Program-made: the position numbers and the translations under genes
Part shown: in pieces, positions 25,099 through 36,825 of the stretch
How positions within the stretch are numbered: position 1 is the stretch's first letter
How the letters are laid out: each line of letters begins with the position of its first letter
Assembly: GCA_933228675.1 (NCBI GenBank)
Contig: OW121743.1
Location: 56,051,903-56,115,902 of the forward strand
DNA: 64,000 nucleotides
Source of the DNA: Stomorhina lunata
Taxonomy: Eukaryota; Arthropoda; Insecta; Diptera; Rhiniidae
Reading direction: 5' to 3'
Notes under the pieces: generated by a model
Databases searched by the model: none
Seen by the model: the letters and a program-made list of their open reading frames with translations, nothing else
What the model was told of the DNA's origin: nothing

Positions 25099-26965
25099 AG
25101 TGTCAAAAATTTTTCTAATCAAATTTTTTTTTTATTCAAACATTTTTTTATAGATAATTTTTTATCAAAAATATTTTTATAGAAATTTTTTTTTATCAAA
25201 AATATTTCTATAGAAATTTTTTTTATCAAAAATTTTTCTATATAAATTTTTTTTTATCAAAAATTTTTCTATATAAATTTGTTTTATCAAAAATTTTTCT
25301 ATAGAAAATTTTTTTTATCAAAAATCTTTTTATAGAAAATTTTTTTTATCAAAATTTTATTATCAAAAATTTTTCTATAAAAAATTTTGTTTATAAAAAA
25401 TTTTTGCACAGAAATTTTTTATCAAAAAGTTTTCTATAGAAAATTTTTAATTCAAAAATTTTTTTAACAGAAAATATTTTTATCGAAAATTTTTCTATAG
25501 AAATATATATTGATCGAAAATTTTTCTATGGAAAAATATTTCTATCTTAAATTTTTCTGTAAAAAAATATTTTTATCGAAAGTTTTTCTATAAAAAAATA
25601 TTTAAAACGAAAATTTATTATAGAAAATTTTTGCAGTAGAAAAAGTTTTTTTAGAATAGTTTTCTATAGAAAAAAATTGTATCGAAAAGTTTTCTATACA
25701 AAAATATTTTTATCCAAAATTTTTCTATAGAAAAATATTTCTAACGAAAATTTTTCTATAGAAAAATATTTTTAACGAAAAATTTTCTCTAGAAAAATAT
25801 TTTTAACGAAAATTTTTTAAAGAAAATATTTTTAACGAAAATTTTTCTCTAGAAAAATATTTTTAACGAAAATTTTTTAAAGAAAAATATTTTTAACGAA
25901 AATTTTTCTATAGAAAAATATTTTTAAAGAAAATTTTTCTATAGAAAAATATTTATAACGAAAACTTTTCTATAGAAGAAAATTTTTCTATAGAAAAATA
26001 TTTTTATCGAAAGTTTTTCTACAGAAAAATATTTTTAACGAAAATGTTTCTATAGAAAAATATTTTTAACGAAAATTTTTCTATAGAAAAATATTTTTAA
26101 CGAACATTTTTCTATAGAAAAATATTTTTTAACGAAAATTTTTCTATAGAAAAATATTTTTTAACGAAAATCTTTTAAAGAAAAATATTTTTAACGAAAA
26201 TTTTTTAAAGAAAAATATTTAACGAAAATTTTTCTATAGAAAAATATTTTCAACCAAAATTTTTCTATAGAAAAATATTTTTATCGAAAATTTTTCTATA
26301 GAAAAATATTTTTGAGGAAAATTTTTCTATAGAAAAATATTTTTAACGACAATTTTTCTATAGAAAAATATTTTTAACGAAAATTTTTCTACAGAAAAAT
26401 ATTTTTAACGAAAATTTTTCTATAGAAAAATATTTTTAACGAACATTTTTCTATAGAAAAATATTTTTTAGCGAAAATTTTTCTATAGAAAAATATTTTT
26501 AACGAAAATTTTTCTATAGAAAAATATTTTTAACCAAAATTTTTCTATAGAAAAATATTTTTAACGAAAATTTTTCTATAGAAAAATATTTTTAACAAAA
26601 ATTTTTCTATAGAAAAATATTTTTAACGAAAATTTTTCTATAGAAAAATATTTTTAACGAAAATTTTTCTATAGAAAAATATTTTTAACGAAAATTTTTC
26701 TATAGAAAAATATTTTTAACGAAAATTTTTCTATAGAAAAATATTTTTAACGAAAATTTTTCTATAGAAAAATATTTTTAACGAAAATTTTTCTATAGAA
26801 AAATATTTTTAACGAAAATTTTTCTATAGAAAAATATTTTTAACGAAAATTTTTCTATAGAAAAATATTTTTAACGAAAATTTTTCTATAGAAAAATATT
26901 TTTAACGAAAATTTTTCTATAGAAAAATATTTTTAACGAAAATTTTTCTATAGAAAAATATTTTT
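25099..26965. repeat. 31-bp palindrome array with ATATTTTTAACGAAAAT spacer
   Basis: TTTTCTATAGAAAA alternates with the 17-bp spacer ATATTTTTAACGAAAAT, giving 31 bp; cores were measured at 26,607 and 26,638. The left third (25,100-25,700) is decayed and mixed with ATCAAAA-type spacers. The right third (26,500-26,965) is almost perfect, so homogenisation is strongest next to the insertion that ends it. Confidence 0.95.
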
Positions 26966-27378
26966 AACATATGTGAACACTGTTACTATTCTATAAATAG
27001 CATCAAACCAAAAAGTCTTGTTCTTCTCTACATGCCAACGGCAAGTGAAAAGATCGAGCAAAACAAGTAATAGGAGAATACACAATCAATTAAACGTAGT
27101 GATGTTCGATCAAACTCAATGAGTTAAATTGATGATTATCTCTGCAATTTGATAACTCGACTGTGGTCGAGGGCGCTAAGTGCTGATGACGTCCTGTGGC
27201 GGGACAGAAATTGCAATCCACTGAGCCGCGTTCAAAAATAATTTTTTCAGTTTTTCTCCACATTATTACTTTCAAATTTTCAAATTAATAATTTGAAAAT
27301 TCAAAATGAACTCAAGCCTGATTAATCCTAATTTTTCAATTAATTCAATTTAAAGTTCGAATAATTAATTCCAAATAA
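26966..27378. mobile_element. Roughly 410-bp insertion splitting the array; possible solo LTR or element fragment
   Basis: The 31-bp array stops after ATATTTTTAAC and resumes with the same spacer family at about 27,379, so this block was inserted into an existing array. It starts with TGTGAACACTGTTAC, has a TATA-like CTATAAATAG near 26,991, and has a relatively G+C-rich middle (27,170-27,235, with GCTGATGACGTCC and GGGACAGAAATTG). A TG start with an internal TATA box would fit a solo LTR, but I cannot define a terminal CA or a target-site duplication, so the class is open. Confidence 0.45.
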
Positions 27379-29495
27379 TGAAAATTTTTTATAGAAAAAT
27401 ATTTTTAACGAAAATTTTTCGATAGAAAAATATTTTTAACGAAAATTTTTCTATAGAAAAATATTTTTAACGAAAATTTTTCAATAGAAAAATATTTTTA
27501 ACGAAAATTTTTCTATCGAAAAATATTTTTATCAAAGATTTGTCCATAGAAAAATATTTTCATAGAAAAATTGTTTATATACAAAACATTTTTATCGAAA
27601 AATTTTCTATAGAAAAATTTTTTATCGAACATTTTTCTATAGAAAAAATTTTTTATCAAAAATATTTCTATCGAAAAGTTCTTTTATAAAAAAATTTTTT
27701 TATCAATCATTTTTCTATAGAAATATATTTTTATCGAAAATTTTCTATAGGAAAATATTTTAAACGAAAATTTTTCTATAGAAAAATATTTTAAACAAAA
27801 ATTTTCTTAAAGAAAAAATTTTTATGGAAGATTTTGCAATAGAATTTTTTTTTAGAAAAGTTTTCTATAGAAAAATTTTTATTTTAAAAATTTTTCTATA
27901 GGAAAATTTTCATTTCAAAAATTTTTCTATAGAAAAATATTTCTATCGAAAAGTTTTTTTATAGAAAAATATTTTTATCAAAGAGTTTTCTATAGAAATA
28001 TATTTTTATCGAAAATTTTTCTATAGGAAAATATTTTAAACGAAAATTTTTCTATAGAAAAATATTTTAAACAAAAATTTTCTTAAAGAAAAAATTTTTA
28101 TCGAAGATTTTGCAATAGAAATTTTTTTTTAGAAAAGTTTTCTATCGAAAAATTTTCATTTTTAAAATTTTTCTATTGAATAATTTTCATTATAAAAATT
28201 TTTCTGTAGAAAAATTTTTATTATAAAAATGTTGAAAAATTTTTATTTTAAAAACTTTTCTATAGAAAAATTTTCATTTTAAAAATTTTTCTATAGAAAA
28301 ATTTTCATTTTAAACATTTTTCTAAAGAAAAATTTTAATTTTAAACATTTTTCTAAAGAAAAATTTTCATTTTAAACATTTTTCTATAGAAAAATTTTCA
28401 TTTTAAAAATTTTTCCTTAGAAAAATTTTCATTATTATAATTTTTCTTTAGAAAAATTTTCATTATTAAAATTTTTCTATAGAAAATTTTTCATTTTAAA
28501 AATTTTTCTATAGAAAAATTTTCATTTTATAAATTTTTCTATAGAAAAATTTTCATTTTAAAAATTTTTCTATAGAAAAGTTTTCGTTTTAAAAATTTTT
28601 CTATAGAAAACTTTTTATTTTAAAAATTTTTCTATAGAAAAATTTTCATTTTAAAAATTTTTCTATAGAAAAATTTTCATTTCAAAAATTTTTCTATAGA
28701 AAAATTTTCATTTTAAAAATTTTTCTATAGAAAAATTTTCATTTTAAAAATTTTTCTATAGAAAAATTTTCATTTTAAAAATTTTTCTATAGAAAAATTT
28801 TCATTTTAAAAATTTTTCTATAGAAAAATTTTCATTTTAAACATTTTTCTATAGGAAAATTTTCATTTCAAAAATTTTTCTATAGAAAAATTGTTCATTT
28901 TAAAAATTTTTCTATAGAAAATTGTTCATTTTAAAAATTTTTCTATAGAAAAATTTTCTATAGAAAAATTTTCATTTTAAAAATTTTTCTATAGAAAATT
29001 TTTCATTTTAAAAATTTTTCTATAGAAAAATTTTCATTTTAAAAATTTTTCTATAGAAAAATTTTCATTTTAAAAATTTTTCTATAGAAAAATTTTCATT
29101 ATAAAAATTTTTCTGTAGAAAAATTTTTATTATTAAAATTTTTCTATTGAAAAATTTTTATTATTAAAATTTTTCTATTGAAAAATTTTCATTTTAAAAA
29201 TTTTTCTATAGAAAAAATTTCATTTTAAAAAATTTTCTATAGAAAAATTTTAAAAATTTTTCTATAGAAAAATTTTCATTTTAAAATTTTTTTATAGAAA
29301 AATTTTCATTTTAAAAATTTTCTATAGAAAAATTTTCTTTTTAAAAATTTTTCTATAGAAAAATTTTCTTTTTAAAAATTTTTCTATAGAAAAATTTTCA
29401 TTTTAAAAATTTTTCTATAGAAAAATTTTCATTTTAATAATTTTTCTATAGAAAAATTTTCATTTTAAAAATTTGTTTATGGAAAAATTTTTAAT
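27379..29495. repeat. 31-bp palindrome array continuing with ATTTTCATTTTAAAAAT spacer
   Basis: The first units after the insertion keep the AACGAAAAT spacer (27,379-27,540). A transitional, decayed zone follows, which includes a 'GTTTTCTATAGAAAAATTT'-type mix and a duplicated segment (27,720-27,850 versus 27,985-28,110, sharing AAACAAAAATTTTCTTAAAG). From about 28,140 the spacer is ATTTTCATTTTAAAAAT. Cores at 28,756 and 28,787 are 31 bp apart, so the spacer changed while the period and core did not. Confidence 0.93.
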
Positions 29496-31520
29496 TTTAG
29501 GTTTTAAAGAGTTTATGGAGTATCTAACCAAAAAAACGAAATTCTAAAATTAATATTAAAATATGTTAATTTGAAAACTAACTGTTAGAATATTAAACTG
29601 ACCAGAGAAAGAATTAAGAACAACGATCATATATAAATAGATAAAAACAAAATAATTATAGAGTTAATGTATAAACGTAAGTGAAGAAGATATTAAGAAA
29701 TCTTTCAACAAATAAGAACAAAAATCTATCTATGCACGAATGCACTTCCGTATTTGAATAAAACGAAAAGGGAAAAAATTATTAGAAGATAAAGAAAATA
29801 TTTTACTAAAAACGTTTTGAAAAACGAAGTTAGTTATGAGTTGAAAGCAAATGACTTCTGGTAAAAACAAACAAAATTTTGATGAAAACTTACCATTTTA
29901 GCATGCAATCATAAATCCAGGTTTGTAAAAGGCACCCGAGAGGCCAAAAATTGTTATAATTGAACTAAAATTCTTAAGTTTTAGAGAATTTGAAAAGAAA
30001 GTCATTTAAGAAATGACTTTTAAGGAGTTACATTATATATTTTTTAAGGTTTTAAAAACTTTTTTTTTTAAACCTTAGTTTTTCACTTTTAGCTTAAAAA
30101 CAAACTTTTTTTCTTATATAAAAATTTTTATATTCCTCAGTATATTTTTAAAATTTTTCTTAAGATTTTTTTTTTATTTCAAAATACACTTTGTTTTTTC
30201 TTTAATAAACTTTTCAAAACATTTTTATTATAAAACTTTATTTGTTTTTATAATTCCGTTTTTGTTATTTATTAACTTTCATTGATTCTTCTAAATAACA
30301 AAAAAATTCAAAATTATTTGTTTTTTTGTTCGAAAATGACGCGTTTCTCAAGATCCACGTGCGTTCCTAACAATGTTCACCCAACGTTTGATCACTGCCA
30401 GGCGCATCATTCAAAAGAAATGCAAAAAACACAATAAAAACCAAAAAAAAAAAACAAAAAACATACAGATAAAAACCAAAAGAAAAGTAAAAGAAATTGA
30501 TCAACAAACAAACTTAACCATAACAAACTTAAACATAAGTAAAACCAAGAAAAACACCAGCAACTTCAACATCCAACATCTTTTTCAGCGGCAACAAAAG
30601 CATGAAGTCAAGTCTTAGAGGAGCTTGAAACAGTTTGTGGCAGTTTTTTGTTGTTGTTGTTTCTTGTTAATAGCAAAACACCAAAGTCTTGTCTACAAGT
30701 GGCTTTGCCTTCTTTCAGCCAGATTATGTTGTCTGTCTAACAAGTCTCGTCTCGTCAGTCTGTCTCACTATCTTATTGGCTGACTCGACTTTGGTTTCTA
30801 ATTCCATGACTACTTGTACTCGTTAATATCTATGAGCATCAACCTCCAACATCCCCATTTGTACAATAACTTCTGGCCATAACCAGCACATGCTAAAGTT
30901 GGTTTTTTTTTTCTTATATGATTTTCTATGCTCTGTTAGTTATTTCTTTTTCTATACTTTATTTTATGGTTTAATTTGATTTTTCTTTTATTTGCTATTG
31001 TTTCTTATATTTTTTTTTTAAAAGAAAAACTTTATATTACTCTAAAACTTGGTTTTATGGTCAGCTTTAAATTTTATTTATTTCTATAAAATTTAAAAGA
31101 AAAGACCACAAATATATACAATAATAAAAAATATAATCATACCTTCAACAAATTCATAATCCTAAGTTCTGTGTTTGGTTAAAATGTTAATATTGCATGA
31201 GCTGCTTATTGTAGCATGATTTAATTATGTTTATATTTTTTTTTTTTTTTTGCTTTTGTTGTTTTTCTATGATTATTATTTTGTAATTTTGAACAAAAAT
31301 TCTTTATTAATTTATTATTAACGGTTGAAGCTTCTTCCTTTATTACTCTTAAATATCAGTTATTGCAACAAGTTTGTGTCTTAAGTCTTTCATTTTATAT
31401 AAAGGGGGAATATGTTTGAATGTGCAAAAAATATTAAAAAGTTATTAGATAATATTACGTATTTGTATAATAATCATCTTGGAAAAAACACAGACTCTTT
31501 TTCTAAATAATAAAATAATT
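29496..31520. other. Unique island of about 2 kb with a less A/T-rich core (30,330-30,900)
   Basis: Between two arrays lies non-repetitive sequence whose core (GCGTTTCTCAAGATCCACG, CACTGCCAGGCGCATCATTC, CAAGTCTCGTCTCGTCAGTC) is less A/T-rich than anything nearby. Short frames exist (30,336-30,440 + and 30,373-30,618 +), but they become poly-K/N and show no domain. The contrast with the flanks makes it a candidate exon or regulatory island, possibly of a gene whose introns hold the arrays. A dispersed-motif copy lies at 31,369-31,396. Confidence 0.45.
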
Positions 31521-34500
31521 TTGCAAAAAAATTATTCTATAAAAAAATTTCACATCAATTTTTTTTTTTAAAGAAAAAATTTCAATACAAAATTTTTTAT
31601 AAAATTTCAATATAAAATTTGTTCTAGAGAAAAATTTCAATATAAAATTTTTTTTAGAGAAAAAACTTCAATATAAAATTGTTCTAAAGAAAAAATTTCA
31701 ATATAAAATATTTCTAGAAAACATTATTAATATAAAATTTTTTCTAGAGAAAAGCTTTCAATTAAAAATTGTTTCTAGAGAAAAATTTTTAATTAAAAAT
31801 TTTTTCTAGAAAAAAATTTCAATATACAATTTTTTCTAGAAAAAAATTTGTCATTCAAATTTTTTCTAGAAAGAGTTTTAATATAAATTTTTCCTAAAAA
31901 AAAATTTCCAATCTTAAATTTTTCAATATGAAAATTGTTCTATAGAAAAAATTGAAAATATTTCTATAGAAAAAATTTCATATTGAAAATTTTTCTATAG
32001 AAAAAATTTCATATTGACAATTTTTCAATAGAAAAAATTTCAATATGAAAATTTTTCGTATTGAAAATTTTTCTATAGAAAAACTTTCATATTGAAAATT
32101 TTTCTATAGAAAAACTTTCATATTAAACATTTTTCTATAAAAAAAATTTCATATTGAAAATTTTTCTATAGAAAAAATTTCATATTGAAAATTTTTCTAT
32201 AGAAAAAATTTCATATTGAAAATTTTTCTAAAGAAAAAATTTCATATTGAAAATTTTTCTAAAGAAAAAATTTCATATTGAAAATTTTTCTAAAGAAAAA
32301 ATTTCATATTGAAAATTTTTCTAAAGAAAAAATTTCATATTGAAAATTTTTCTATAGAAAAAATTTCATATTGAAAAAATTTCATACTGAAAATTTTTCT
32401 ATAGAAAAAATTTCGTATTGAAAATTTTTCTATAGGAAAAATTTCATATTGAAAATTTTTCTATAGGAAAAATTTCATATTGAAAATTTTTCTATGGAAA
32501 AAATTTCATATTGAAAATTTTTCTATGAAAAAAATTTCATATTGAAAATCTTTCTATAGAAAAAATTTCATATTGAAAATTTTTCTATAGAAAAAATTTT
32601 ATATTGAAAATTTTTCTATAGAAAAAATTTTATATTGAAAATTTTTCTATAGAAAAAATTTCATATTGAAAATTTTTCTATAGACAAAATTTCATATTGA
32701 TAGAAAAATTTTCAATATGAAATTTTTTCTATAGAAAAAATTTTAATATTGAAAATTTTTCTATAGAAAAAATTTTAATATTGAAAATTTTTTTATAGAA
32801 AAAATTTTAATATTGAAAATTTTTCTATAGAAAAAATTTCATATTGAAAATTTTTCTATAGAAAAAATTTCGTATTGAAAATTTTTCTATAGAAAAAATT
32901 TCATATTGAAAATTTTTCTATAGAAAAAATTTCATATTGAAAATTTTGCTATAGAAAAAATTTTATATTTAAAATTTTTCTATAGAAAAAATTTCATTTT
33001 GAAAATTTTTCTATAGAAAAAATTTCATATTGAAAATTTTTCTATAGAAAAAATTTCATATTGAAAATTTTTCTATAGAAAAAATTTCATTTTCTATAGA
33101 AAAAATTTTAATATTGAAAATTTTTCTATAGAAAAAATTTTAATATTGAAAATTTTTCTATAGAAAAAATTTTAATATTGAAAATCTTTCTATAGAAAAA
33201 ATTTTAATATTGAAAATTTTTCTATAGAAAAAATTTTAATATTGAAAATTTTTCTATAGAAAAAATTTTAATATTGAAAATTTTTCTATAGAAAAAATTT
33301 TAATATTGAAAATTTTTCTATAGAAAAAATTTTAATATTGAAAATTTTTCTATAGAAAAAATTTTAATATTGAAAATTTTTCTATAGAAAAAATTTTAAT
33401 ATTGAAAATTTTTCTATAGAAAAAATTTTAATATTGAAAATTTTTCTATAGAAAAAATTTTAATATTGAAAATTTTTCTATAGAAAAAATTTTAATATTG
33501 AAAATTTTTCTATAGAAAAAATTTTAATATTGAAAATTTTTCTATAGAAAAAATTTTAATATTGAAAATTTTTCTATAGAAAAAATTTTAATATTGAAAA
33601 TTTTTCTATAGAGAAAATTTTAATATTGAAAATTTTTCTATAGAAAAAATTTCATATTGAAAATTTTTCTAAAGAAAAAATTTCATATTGAAAATTTTTC
33701 TATAGAAAAAATTTCAAATTAAAAATTTTTCTATAGAAAAAATTTCAATATGAAAATTTTTCTATAGAAAAAATTTAATATTGAAAATTTTTCTATAGAA
33801 AAAATTTCATATTGAAAATTTTTCTATAGAAAAAATTTCATATTGAAAATTTTTCTATAGAAAAAATTTCGTATTGAAAATTTTTCTATAGGAAAAATTT
33901 CATATTGAAAATTTTTCTATAGGAAAAATTTCATATTGAAAATTTTTCTATGGAAAAAATTTCATATTGAAAATTTTTCTATGAAAAAAATTTCATATTG
34001 AAAATCTTTCTATAGAAAAAATTTCATATTAAAAATTTTTCTATAGAAAAAATTTTATACTGAAAATTTTTCTATAGAAAAAATTTCATATTGAAAATTT
34101 TTCAATAGAAAAAATTTCATATTGAAAATTTTTCTATAGAAAAAATTTTATATTGAAAATTTTTCTATAGAAAAAATTTTATATTGAAAATTTTTCTATA
34201 GAAAAAATTTCATATTGAAAATTTTTCTATAGACAAAATTTCATATTGATAGAAAAATTTTCAATATGAAATTTTTTCTATAGAAAAAATTTTAATATTG
34301 AAAATTTTTCTATAGAAAAAATTTTAATATTGAAAATTTTTTTATAGAAAAAATTTTAATATTGAAAATTTTTCTATAGAAAAAATTTCATATTGAAAAT
34401 TTTTCTATAGAAAAAATTTCGTATTGAAAATTTTTCTATAGAAAAAATTTCATATTGAAAATTTTTCTATAGAAAAAATTTCATATTGAAAATTTTGCTA

Positions 34501-35660
34501 TAGAAAAAATTTTATATTTAAAATTTTTCTATAGAAAAAATTTCATTTTGAAAATTTTTCTATAGAAAAAATTTCATATTGAAAATTTTTCTATAGAAAA
34601 AATTTCATATTGAAAATTTTTCTATAGAAAAAATTTCATTTTCTATAGAAAAAATTTTAATATTGAAAATTTTTCTATAGAAAAAATTTTAATATTGAAA
34701 ATCTTTCTATAGAAAAAAATTTTCCTATAGAAAAATTTTCAATACGAAATTTTTTCTATAGAAAAATTTTCAATATGAAATTTTTTCTATAGAAAAATTT
34801 TCAATATGAAATTTTTTCTATAGAAAAATTTTCAATATTAAATTTTTTCTATAGAAAAATTTTCATATTGAAATTTTTTCTATAGAAAAATTTTTAATTT
34901 GAAAATTTTTCTATAGAAAAAATTTCATATTGAAAATTTTTCTAAAGAAAAAATTTCATATTGAAAATTTTTCTATAGAAAAAATTTCAAATTAAAAATT
35001 TTTCTATAGAAAAAATTTCAATATGAAAATTTTTCTATAGAAAAAATTTAATATTGAAAATTTTTCTATAGAAAAAATTTCATATTGAAAATTTTTCTAT
35101 AGAAAAAATTTCATATTGAAAATTTTTCTATAGAAAAAATTTCGTATTGAAAATTTTTCTATAGGAAAAATTTCATATTGAAAATTTTTCTATAGGAAAA
35201 ATTTCATATTGAAAATTTTTCTATGGAAAAAATTTCATATTGAAAATTTTTCTATGAAAAAAATTTCATATTGAAAATCTTTCTATAGAAAAAATTTCAT
35301 ATTGAAAATTTTTCTATAGAAAAAATTTTATACTGAAAATTTTTCTATAGAAAAAATTTCATATTGAAAATTTTTCAATAGAAAAAATTTCATATTTTCA
35401 TATTTTTCTAAAGAAAAAATTTCAATAGGAAAATTTTTCTATAGAAAAAATTTCAATATGAAAATTTTTCTATAAAAAAATTTCAATATGAAAATTTTTC
35501 TATAGAAAAAATTTCAATATGAAAATTTTTCTATAGAAAAAATTTCAATATGAAAATTTTTCTATAGAAAAAATTTCAATATGAAAATTTTTCTATAGAA
35601 AAAATTTCAATATGAAAACTTTTCTATAGAAAAAATTTTAATATGAAAATTTGTAGAGAA
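31521..35660. repeat. 31/32-bp palindrome array with AATTTCATATTGAAAAT spacers, partly inverted
   Basis: TTTTCTATAGAAAA alternates with AATTTCATATTGAAAAT (31 bp; cores at 32,166 and 32,197) or with AATTTTAATATTGAAAAT (32 bp; cores at 33,126 and 33,158). The left edge to about 31,920 is decayed (TTTTTTCTAGAGAAAAA). From 34,733 to about 34,900 the spacer is the reverse complement, ATTTTCAATATGAAATT, for several consecutive units. Single flipped units lie near 32,700 and 34,250. Confidence 0.95.
32400..35390. repeat. About 1.5-kb segmental duplication inside the array, three related blocks
   Basis: The rare string TAGACAAAATTTCATATTGA is at 32,681 and 34,230, an offset of 1549. ATTTCATTTTCTATAG is at 33,084 and 34,633, also 1549. 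TCTATGGAAAAAATTTCATA is at 32,491, 33,947 and 35,220, offsets of 1456 and 1273. The difference between 1549 and 1456 is 93, exactly three 31-bp units, as expected if large blocks were copied and then gained or lost whole units. Confidence 0.85.
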
Positions 35661-36825
35661 ACTCTATTTTACTTTGGAATTATTATAAAAAATAAATTAG
35701 TTCACCTTGATTTAAAAATTTTTAAAAAGGTTTATCAAAATTTTTCATTTGAATACAAAAATTTCAAATATATAAAAGGTCTCAAGTCTTGTTGAATTTT
35801 TAAAATAAAATATTTATATTATAAACGTGTTATTTTAAAATAAAATATCAACGATTCTGTGTGGAACTGGTGATCTATTGCCATTTCATAGATCTTATTT
35901 ATCTCTTTGGATTCTTTATATTCCTATATCCCGTGGTATTTTTAAAATCTTATTTTGTCTTACCAAAAGATACTGTGATTCGTCAAATCTGTTTAATCTC
36001 CTGGGATTGCTTAAAACCCAATATCCGGAGGGATTCCTAAAAGGAATCCCATTCTATCACCCTTAAATTTTATTTAGAAGTCAAAAATCAAACGGTGAAC
36101 CATTTTCCAAATTTGAATTAATTTTATTGTGCCATTTTGTACTCCTGTATTCTCACTCTCAAGAATCAGACATTCCTGTTAACGAATCAAGTAAGATACA
36201 AGTACTTGAATGTAAGATACGAATACCTCTTTATTTTGAATATGATGTCCAAGTAAGTCATCCAATTAAATAAACTATAATATAAACTATTAACTACAAA
36301 AAAGATGATTCAGTTTAAATGTTAACCAAAACCATTTTTTTTTGTTTTTATCTTATCTTATTAACTTTGATTTTAACTTTTATCTTAAATTACTTTAATT
36401 TATTTCTATTAAATCTTATATAATAGAAATTTTCATACTTAATTTTATCTCAAACTTAGTCTATTTAATTTGAATATCCCTAATAATTTGTACAATGCAG
36501 TGATCACTTCATTAGGATAGGGTCATACTTTGTTAAATAATTTTTATGAATTTTGTTATTTATATTACGGTTTATTTTGAATTTGAATTTTATAACTATT
36601 GTTAATATATATGTTTAACATCAAAAATGAAATTTTAAATTTGGTATTTAATTATTGATGAAACCTAACAGGACCAGGTAAAGTAGATTTTTAACCCATT
36701 TTCATTCAAGTCTTTTCTATCTTATTATTTTAAAATGAGTGTAACGGCCAAACAAGAACCTCCCTTTTACCCTGAGCATGGCCGAGCTGAAACTTTTCAG
36801 TTTGGCAAATTTTCGTTACAAATTT
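35661..36825. other. Unique segment between duplicated array blocks
   Basis: About 1.1 kb is free of the palindrome unit. A 62-codon frame at 35,878-36,066 has no recognisable domain. The segment contains a perfect 16-bp palindrome, GGATTCCTAAAAGGAATCC-like (36,031-36,050), and a short less A/T-rich end (GTAACGGCCAAACAAGAACC near 36,740). No gene or element class can be assigned. Confidence 0.45.

Noticed and set aside
30373..30618. 81-codon frame beginning MFTQRLITARRIIQKKCKK
   Set aside because: It turns into poly-Lys/Asn/Thr low complexity with no family match; kept only as part of the unique island to check.
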